Below are positions 54,512 through 59,753 of a DNA stretch of 59,753 bases, in pieces (the stretch's first letter is position 1; the number at the start of each line of letters is the position of its first letter). Location of the stretch: contig JAKQEP010000076.1 of NCBI GenBank assembly GCA_029556475.1, forward strand, positions 1-59,753. The letters run 5' to 3'. Both the position numbers and the translations under genes were made by a program. The notes beneath the pieces are model-generated. The model saw only the letters and a list, made by a program, of their open reading frames with translations. It was not told the origin of the DNA and made no database searches. The stretch is from Candidatus Atribacteria bacterium. Lineage in GTDB: Bacteria > Atribacterota > Phoenicimicrobiia > Phoenicimicrobiales > Stramentimicrobiaceae.

Positions 54512-55735
54512 TTAATGACCAGCTTTTGGTCTAAAATTATTACAAATCTCTGCTGTGTCATGTGCTATCATAAATTCTTCATCAGTTGGTATTACTAAAA
54601 CTGTCACTTTTGAATCTTCAGTACTAATTATTGCTTTTTTACCATTTTGGTCATAATTTATCTTATCATCAATCCTAATTCCAAAAAAATTTAAGTCTTC
54701 ACATACTGCTCTTCTTAACTTAGGAGAATTTTCACCAATTCCAGCGGTAAACACCAGAACATCCAGACCATTCATTGCTGCGGTATATGCTCCGATATAT
54801 TTCTTCAAGCCATAATACAAGACATCCAAAGTCCTTTTTGCCCTTTTATTTCCTTTTATTGCCTCCTCTTCCAAATCCCGCATATCGCTTGATATTCCCT
54901 CTGATAAACCCATAAAGCCACTCTTTTTATACAGAATATTATTAATTTCTTTAAAACTAAGATTTTCTTTCTCCATCAGATAGGGAATAATAGCTGGGTC
55001 AATATCGCCACAGCGGGTTCCCATTATCACACCGGAAATAGTACCAAAACCGAGACTGGTATCAATTGATTTTCCTTCCTTCACTGCAGTTATACTGGAA
55101 CCATTACCCAGATGGCAGGTTATTATTTTCAATTCTTTCAAATCTTTACCCAGCATTTCTGCTGCTTTTTGGGCTACATATTTATGGGAAGTTCCATGAA
55201 AACCATACCTTCTAATTCGATATTTTTCATAAAAACCATATGGTATACCATAAAGAAACGCCTGCTCCGGAATGGATTGATGGAAAGCTGTGTCAAAGAC
55301 ACCGACCTGAGGAATATTTGGCAATAAATCCTGACACACTTTGATACCCAATATATTTGGTGGATTATGAAGTGGTGCCAATTCAATAAACTCATTGAGA
55401 GTATTCATTACATCTTCATTTAATAGCACTGAACCAGAATATTTTTCTCCACCATGAACCACTCTGTGACCTACTGCAGATATTTCTGAAATGCTTTTTA
55501 TAACACCATATCTACTATCCAGCAGAGCCTCTATTACCAGTTCTATTCCTTTACGGTGATCAGGTATGTCTATCTCTTTTTTTAAAAAATCCTTCCCTGA
55601 AGGATAGTGATTTATCAGAGAACCCTCGATTCCAATTCTTTCCACCAGACCTTTGGCTAACAGAGATTCTTCTGCCATATCATAAAGCCTATATTTTATC
55701 GAAGAACTACCGGAGTTCACCACTAAAATCTTCAT
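54512..55735 (-). CDS. ackA: Acetate kinase
   Basis: Makes ATP from acetyl phosphate (or propionyl phosphate). The 407-residue ASKHA protein has LVVNSGSSSIKYRLYD, GHRVVHGGEKYSGS, PLHNPPNILGI, VGVFDTAFHQSIP, RYGFHGTSHKYV, ITCHLGNGSSITAV and FTAGIGENSPKLRR. No phosphotransacetylase gene is adjacent. It is embedded in the kor-nfn-gdhA operon. Confidence 0.96.
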   Translation of the reverse strand: MKILVVNSGSSSIKYRLYDMAEESLLAKGLVERIGIEGSLINHYPSGKDFLKKEIDIPDHRKGIELVIEALLDSRYGVIKSISEISAVGHRVVHGGEKYSGSVLLNEDVMNTLNEFIELAPLHNPPNILGIKVCQDLLPNIPQVGVFDTAFHQSIPEQAFLYGIPYGFYEKYRIRRYGFHGTSHKYVAQKAAEMLGKDLKELKIITCHLGNGSSITAVKEGKSIDTSLGFGTISGVIMGTRCGDIDPAIIPYLMEKENLSFKEINNILYKKSGFMGLSEGISSDMRDLEEEAIKGNKRAKRTLDVLYYGLKKYIGAYTAAMNGLDVLVFTAGIGENSPKLRRAVCEDLNFFGIRIDDKINYDQNGKKAIISTEDSKVTVLVIPTDEEFMIAHDTAEICNNFRPKAGH

Positions 55736-55761
55736 TATATTTTTCCCTTTCTGAATACAAA

Positions 55762-56316
55762 TTATACCCTACTCGTATTCATTAAATTTTTTCCTATTTG
55801 AAAACCATGCTCCAATGCTTTTTTATTTATATCTCTTATTCTTTCCGGTATTCTGTTCTGTAGTGCTTTTTTGATAGCATCTTTAGAAACAATATCTGTT
55901 AATTGAACAATGATACCTAAAGAAATAATATTGGTTACCAACTGATTCCCTAAAACGTCTATAGCATCTTTGGTAATGGGATATTGGTAAATTTTCCCCG
56001 GGAATGGCGGAATATTAAAAACATTAGTTGAATCTACCAGTAAAACTCCTTCTTCCTTCAAACTATTAACATATTTATCACAGGCTTTTTGTGTTAAGGC
56101 TAATAATATATCTGATTTTCCAATTTTAGGGTAATCTATCTTTTCATTGCTGATAATAACCTCTGATCTGCTAGCCCCTCCTCTAGCCTCCGGTCCATAT
56201 GATTGGGTTTGAGCAATTTCAAAACCATCATAGATGCCAGCAGCCTCAGCTAAAATAATTCCAGCCAGGATCAACCCCTGTCCTCCTGAACCACTCAAAC
56301 AAATCTCTTTTCTCAT
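55762..56316 (-). CDS. korC: 2-oxoglutarate:ferredoxin oxidoreductase gamma subunit
   Basis: Gamma subunit of the second oxidoreductase. The 184-residue protein opens EICLSGSGGQGLILAGIILAEAAGIYDGFE and has QSYGPEARGGASRSEVIIS, close to KorC. It overlaps korB by ATGA. The neighbouring gdhA and mutase genes make 2-oxoglutarate to succinyl-CoA the likely reaction. Confidence 0.9.
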   Translation of the reverse strand: MRKEICLSGSGGQGLILAGIILAEAAGIYDGFEIAQTQSYGPEARGGASRSEVIISNEKIDYPKIGKSDILLALTQKACDKYVNSLKEEGVLLVDSTNVFNIPPFPGKIYQYPITKDAIDVLGNQLVTNIISLGIIVQLTDIVSKDAIKKALQNRIPERIRDINKKALEHGFQIGKNLMNTSRV

Positions 56317-57140
56317 TTTTCTCTCCTTCCCTGTTGAATTCTGTTACAGGTTTCCTGGTATTTTTCGGTATATTCTGGTATATCAATATCTAAAAACTCT
56401 CCGGTAGGTATTTTCCCTGCTTTTTCTTCTTCTGGTAATCCCTCCCAAACTCTCTTTGCTACTGTTATACTTTTTATCCATTCAAGCATTTGAACAGGAG
56501 TCCTCAATTGATTAATTCTGCCAAAAGAAATAGGACAATCGGCAATAATTTCTACTACGGAAAAACCTTTTTTAAGTAATGCCTTTTTAATAAAATGAGT
56601 AATTTGATTAACATCAAAAACATTTCCACGTGCCACATAAGAAGCTCCGGCACTAGCCGCTAATGCAGCTATATCAAAACTCTGGTCAATATTACCATAG
56701 GGAGCAGTTGAACCAAGCTTGCCGGTTGGGGTTAAAGGAGAGTACTGCCCTCCGGTCATTCCATATATCATATTATTAATGATGATGGCAGTTATATCTA
56801 TATTACGACGAGCAGAATGGATAAAATGGTTCCCTCCTATAGCAGCACAATCTCCATCACCCATCACAGTAATTACTTTTAAAGCAGGATTGGCCATTTT
56901 TATTCCTGTTGCGAAAGGTAAAGCCCTGCCATGAGTAGTATTCATAGTATTAAAATCTACATAACCAGTAATACGGCTGGAACAACCTATTCCTGAAACC
57001 ATGACAACTTCATCCTTCTCCCATCCAGTACTCTGGATTGCCCTTAACATAGAGCCCAAAATAATACCGATTCCACAACCCGGACACCAGATATGAGGGA
57101 ACATTTCTTTTCTAAAATACTGAGTAATAGAATTATTCAT
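56313..57140 (-). CDS. korB: 2-oxoglutarate:ferredoxin oxidoreductase beta (TPP) subunit
   Basis: TPP-binding catalytic subunit. The 275-residue protein has [87 protein letters not shown] (the TPP-Mg site) and VVEIIADCPISFGRIN. It overlaps korA and korC by ATGA, so the subunits are made in step. Confidence 0.91.
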   Translation of the reverse strand: MNNSITQYFRKEMFPHIWCPGCGIGIILGSMLRAIQSTGWEKDEVVMVSGIGCSSRITGYVDFNTMNTTHGRALPFATGIKMANPALKVITVMGDGDCAAIGGNHFIHSARRNIDITAIIINNMIYGMTGGQYSPLTPTGKLGSTAPYGNIDQSFDIAALAASAGASYVARGNVFDVNQITHFIKKALLKKGFSVVEIIADCPISFGRINQLRTPVQMLEWIKSITVAKRVWEGLPEEEKAGKIPTGEFLDIDIPEYTEKYQETCNRIQQGRREK

Positions 57141-58282
57141 AATTTGCTTTCCTCCATAATCCTGGTAAGAATTTCTAAAGGATTGATTAGCTCACCATCA
57201 ACTCTGCTATATGAGACAACACGACATTTTCCTCCAACTGCCCTTTCTACTTCACGCGACATCTGACCCAAATTCATCTCTGGTACTATAATTAAATCAA
57301 CCTGCCCTGCCAATCGATTAATAGTTTCATCGCCAAAAGGCCAGAGAGTAATTAGTTTTAATAAACCTGTCTTTATTCCTTTTTCTCTGGCTAGCTTAAT
57401 GGTTCTTTGTGCAGCTCTTGCTACAGAACCATAAGCAATAATTGCCACTTTAGCATCATCTAATAAAAACTCTTCCTCTATAATAATATCCTTTTTATTC
57501 AATTCCACTTTGTTAGTTAATCTTCTGATCAACTGATCTATTTCTTTATTATTAGAAGTTGGATAACCTTTTTCATTATGAATTAAACCTGTTACATGGT
57601 ACCTATATCCACTGCCAAAATTTGCCATTGGTGGAACAAGATCTTCATCTGCTTTATAAGGTAAAAAATTATCTTTTTCTACTGCTGGTTTTTTCCTGTC
57701 AATGAGCTCTATTTCTTCTCTGGTAGGTATATTAACTTTCTCACGCATATGTGAAATTACTTCATCTAACAGTAACATCACTGGGGTACGGTATTTCTCA
57801 CTAAAATTGATAGCCTTTATAGTCATGTGTAAAACTTCATTTACATCTGAAGGAGCCAGGGCTATCATAGGATGATCTCCATGTGTTCCCCAGCGAGCCT
57901 GCATTACATCCCCTTGAGAAGGTTTAGTAGGTAACCCGGTACTCGGACCACCCCGCTGAGCATTGACAACAACACAAGGAACCTCAGTAATTGCAGCAAA
58001 TCCAATGTTTTCCTGTTTCAGACATATCCCCGGACCGGAACTGGCGGTCATCGACTTAGAGCCCGCTAAAGAGGCACCAATGACAGCAGCCATACTGGCA
58101 ATCTCGTCCTCCATCTGCATAAAAACTCCCCCCAGTTCAGGAAGACGAACAGCCATACCTTCAGCTATTTCAGAAGCAGGAGTGATGGGATAGCCTGCAA
58201 AAAACCGTACACCGGCTAAAAGGGCACCTTCTACACATGCTTCATTGCCCTGTAAAATCCTCACCGATCTGTTTTTATCCAT
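57137..58282 (-). CDS. korA: 2-oxoglutarate:ferredoxin oxidoreductase alpha subunit
   Basis: Alpha subunit. The 381-residue protein has LQGNEACVEGALLAGVRFFAGYPITPASEIAEGMA, MTASSGPGICLKQENIGFA, NAQRGGPSTGLPTKPSQGDVMQA (the KorA-type loop) and a C-terminal domain with IAYGSVARAAQRTIK and VPEMNLGQMSREVERAVGG. The S/TGLPTKPSQGD loop distinguishes it from the VorB-type alpha at 15720-16775. Confidence 0.92.
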   Translation of the reverse strand: MDKNRSVRILQGNEACVEGALLAGVRFFAGYPITPASEIAEGMAVRLPELGGVFMQMEDEIASMAAVIGASLAGSKSMTASSGPGICLKQENIGFAAITEVPCVVVNAQRGGPSTGLPTKPSQGDVMQARWGTHGDHPMIALAPSDVNEVLHMTIKAINFSEKYRTPVMLLLDEVISHMREKVNIPTREEIELIDRKKPAVEKDNFLPYKADEDLVPPMANFGSGYRYHVTGLIHNEKGYPTSNNKEIDQLIRRLTNKVELNKKDIIIEEEFLLDDAKVAIIAYGSVARAAQRTIKLAREKGIKTGLLKLITLWPFGDETINRLAGQVDLIIVPEMNLGQMSREVERAVGGKCRVVSYSRVDGELINPLEILTRIMEESKL

Positions 58283-58287
58283 ACTGA

Positions 58288-58560
58288 TTAATCCTCCAGA
58301 CCTTTTTGATTGACAATATGCTCAACTGTTTTCTCTTTCTTTTCAACATTGATAGCAAAGTCCGGGCATCTAAGTTCACACAACATGCAATGTATACAAT
58401 CATCAATATTCTTTGCCTCAGGGAAACCTTTTTCATTACTTACCAGCACTTTTTTAGGGCAAAAATGGATACAAATCCCACATGATTTACACCAATCTTC
58501 ATTTACTGTTATTACGGTCTTTTCGTTTTGATAAACCTTCAAATTATTTTTTTTATCCAT
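58288..58560 (-). CDS. korD: Ferredoxin-like delta subunit of 2-oxoglutarate oxidoreductase
   Basis: A 90-residue protein with two [4Fe-4S] motifs (CKSCGICIHFCPKK and CIHCMLCELRCPDF) flanked by short basic/acidic extensions. It precedes korA and follows the GntR regulator gene by six bases, so regulator and enzyme are on one transcript. Confidence 0.93.
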   Translation of the reverse strand: MDKKNNLKVYQNEKTVITVNEDWCKSCGICIHFCPKKVLVSNEKGFPEAKNIDDCIHCMLCELRCPDFAINVEKKEKTVEHIVNQKGLED

Positions 58561-58566
58561 TCGTTA

Positions 58567-59553
58567 TTAGGTCACCTCTTTCTTTTTTATTTCAAAAATA
58601 TTGTTCCTCAAAGTTTCAATGGAACCCTTATCAGGAACATAAATAAATTCAATGAGAGGAACATTTTTAGAAATTAATCCCTGTATTTCTTTCTTTCTTC
58701 CGGGAGAGACTATTAATATATCACTATCATTAATAATTTTTTTTAGCTCAATGCTATTGCGAGTTGTAGTAAATATTATTTTTTTATATTTTATACCGAC
58801 ATTATTAATAGATTTTATAACTCTCTCAGCAAAATTATTAGTTAAACATACTAAGCCGATATTCATATCCGGAGATGTACTGTGGGCAATTTGAACCATG
58901 GTTTCCATTTGAGGATCTAATGCTATAGCAATAATTCTTTTATTTTCATCCTGTAGAAAATCTTGTAGTTCCTTAAAATGGAAAAAGGTTGTTACTATAA
59001 GATCAGCAGACCTCATTTTTTCCAAAAATTTTTCTTTTTGGTGATGCATTTCATCAATTAAAAGAGGGGTAATATGAACGCCGGTACCTAATTCTAATCT
59101 TTGAGAGAAGTAAAGTAATTGTTCTTGATTACATTCAACAAATGCTATATGTACATTATCAAAAAGATTTTTCTTTTTTTTAAGACGATGGTTTACCAGG
59201 CGCATAAAATCTTCTAATTGAATATTTAACTCTACAGCCTTCTGTATGGCTAAATCAATATTTTTAATTACCGGTAATTTATTAATATTATTAAATGAAT
59301 TATTCCCAGGTTCTGTTTCAGCAATGATAAAAGTACCTTTGCCAGAAATAGAGGAAATTATTTTTTCCTGAACAAGCTCTTTATAAGCCATGCTAACAGT
59401 ATTACGGCTAACTTTAAGTCTTAAAGAGAGTTCTCTTTCAGTAGGTAGCTGGGTATCCTTTTTTAGCTGGCCACTCTGGATGTATTCTTTCAATTGTTCC
59501 TTAATTTGAAGATAAAGAGGTATTTTAATATTTCTGTTAACTTCAATTTCCAT
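58567..59553 (-). CDS. GntR-family transcriptional regulator with a periplasmic-binding-like sensor region
   Basis: First gene of the glutamate-fermentation operon. The 328-residue protein has a GntR winged helix (about 10-75: IPLYLQIKEQLKEYIQSGQLKKDTQLPTERELSLRLKVSRNTVSMAYKELV, then GKGTFI). The C-terminal part (about 95-328) is not a clear FCD, UTRA or aminotransferase domain. It alternates beta and alpha segments (HIAFVECNQEQLLYFSQRL, DLIVTTFFHFKELQDFL, IIAIALDPQM, IGLVCLTNNFAERVI, ILIVSPGRKKEI), suggesting a type I binding-protein-like ligand fold. The effector is unknown; a 2-oxoacid or amino acid would suit. Confidence 0.85.
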   Translation of the reverse strand: MEIEVNRNIKIPLYLQIKEQLKEYIQSGQLKKDTQLPTERELSLRLKVSRNTVSMAYKELVQEKIISSISGKGTFIIAETEPGNNSFNNINKLPVIKNIDLAIQKAVELNIQLEDFMRLVNHRLKKKKNLFDNVHIAFVECNQEQLLYFSQRLELGTGVHITPLLIDEMHHQKEKFLEKMRSADLIVTTFFHFKELQDFLQDENKRIIAIALDPQMETMVQIAHSTSPDMNIGLVCLTNNFAERVIKSINNVGIKYKKIIFTTTRNSIELKKIINDSDILIVSPGRKKEIQGLISKNVPLIEFIYVPDKGSIETLRNNIFEIKKKEVT

Positions 59554-59578
59554 AGATTAAATAACCTTGTAGAAAATT

Positions 59579-59602
59579 GGACTAATTGACTAATGGATTA
59601 AC
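59579..59602 (-). promoter_or_regulatory. Tandem 8-bp repeat, candidate operator of the GntR regulator
   Basis: Three abutting 8-mers, GGACTAAT then TGACTAAT then GGATTAAC (plus strand), lie just downstream of the -10 element and about 26 bases before the regulator start. Binding here would block transcription of regulator and operon. The first two differ at one position, the third at a few. Confidence 0.45.
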
Positions 59603-59609
59603 CATTTAT

Positions 59610-59637
59610 AGAATACCATAATATTTTAATTTGTCAA
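59610..59637 (-). promoter_or_regulatory. Sigma-70 promoter for the gntR-kor operon
   Basis: On the minus strand TTGACA (59637-59632) and TATTCT (59615-59610) are separated by 16 bases. It is the only strong candidate in the 200 bases upstream of the regulator start. Confidence 0.55.
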
Positions 59638-59735
59638 TTTATATTCTTTAAAAAATATATTCTTTTAAGCTTGAAAATTAGTTGTGACACTATAACAAAA
59701 ATTGTACACTAATTCCAATTAATAAAGGTGAAGTT

Positions 59736-59753
59736 GTGAAGGAATTACACAAA
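59736..59753 (+). CDS. Possible start of a divergent gene, cut by the window edge
   Basis: AAAGGTGA is followed by four bases and GTG at 59736, opening a frame MKELHK that runs to the last base. A plus-strand TTGTGA / TACACT pair 17 bases apart lies upstream. Too little is visible to name it. Confidence 0.35.

Noticed and set aside
1..59753. CRISPR arrays, prophage, restriction-modification or toxin-antitoxin loci
   Set aside because: No regular spacer repeats, integrase, phage structural genes or defence gene pairs were seen on either strand.

Overview
The window is an AT-rich bacterial chromosome segment in which every complete gene lies on the minus strand. The gene content points to a strictly anaerobic amino-acid fermenter with a diderm-like envelope. 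It has two four-subunit 2-oxoacid:ferredoxin oxidoreductases, an Nfn transhydrogenase, a sodium-pumping methylmalonyl-CoA decarboxylase and B12-dependent methylmalonyl-CoA mutase. It also has butyrate and acetate kinases, an FtsEX/EnvC/CtpA/divergent-deacetylase envelope cluster, and CsaB. An Atribacterota (OP9/JS1) member or a deep Bacillota-type lineage fits best. This is inference from gene content; no rRNA gene is present to decide it. No stretch longer than 300 bases lacks a gene.

Layout, left to right (transcription runs right to left). 1-202: edge sequence with a short direct repeat. 203-7.0 kb: rpoD, dnaG, endonuclease Q, a Nudix hydrolase, panB and panE. 7.05-9.3 kb: a P1-family peptidase with an odd start, and an M20 peptidase. 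9.46-14.1 kb: a branched-chain amino-acid-type ABC transporter (livG-F-H-M-substrate-binding protein) behind a clear sigma-70 promoter. 14.4-20.9 kb: an operon of butyrate kinase, phosphate butyryltransferase, a second butyrate kinase, an unrecognised SIMIBI-type P-loop protein and a 2-ketoisovalerate-type ferredoxin oxidoreductase. This operon is preceded by a well-spaced sigma-54 promoter, a palindromic candidate enhancer site and the gene for a sigma-54 activator (21.2-22.7 kb). 22.7-30.0 kb: recN, nadK, a membrane-anchored PD-(D/E)XK protein, tlyA, a GerMN protein, an AMIN amidase and an AI-2E family permease. 30.1-34.0 kb: tmRNA overlapping smpB, a Sua5 protein, tRNA-Glu, tRNA-Gln and gltX. 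34.1-42.2 kb: envelope and division genes. 42.5-49.7 kb: the methylmalonyl-CoA pathway and its Na+-pumping decarboxylase. 50-59.6 kb: a P-loop/Gls24 fusion, then gdhA, nfnB, nfnA, ackA and korCBAD, with a GntR-type regulator at the head of the operon.

How it works together (inference). The right half can convert glutamate to 2-oxoglutarate (GdhA), succinyl-CoA (Kor), methylmalonyl-CoA (mutase, epimerase) and propionyl-CoA with Na+ export (MmdABCD). NfnAB balances NAD(P)H against ferredoxin, and AckA or Ptb/Buk-type kinases make ATP. The left half can import branched-chain amino acids and oxidise their 2-oxoacids to branched acyl-CoAs, which Ptb/Buk turn into ATP plus branched short-chain acids under sigma-54 control. 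The points most worth following are the sigma-54/enhancer arrangement with its unexplained P-loop protein, the P-loop/Gls24 fusion, the smpB-ssrA overlap, the probable non-AUG (ACG) start of the P1 peptidase, and the tandem-repeat operator in front of the GntR regulator.
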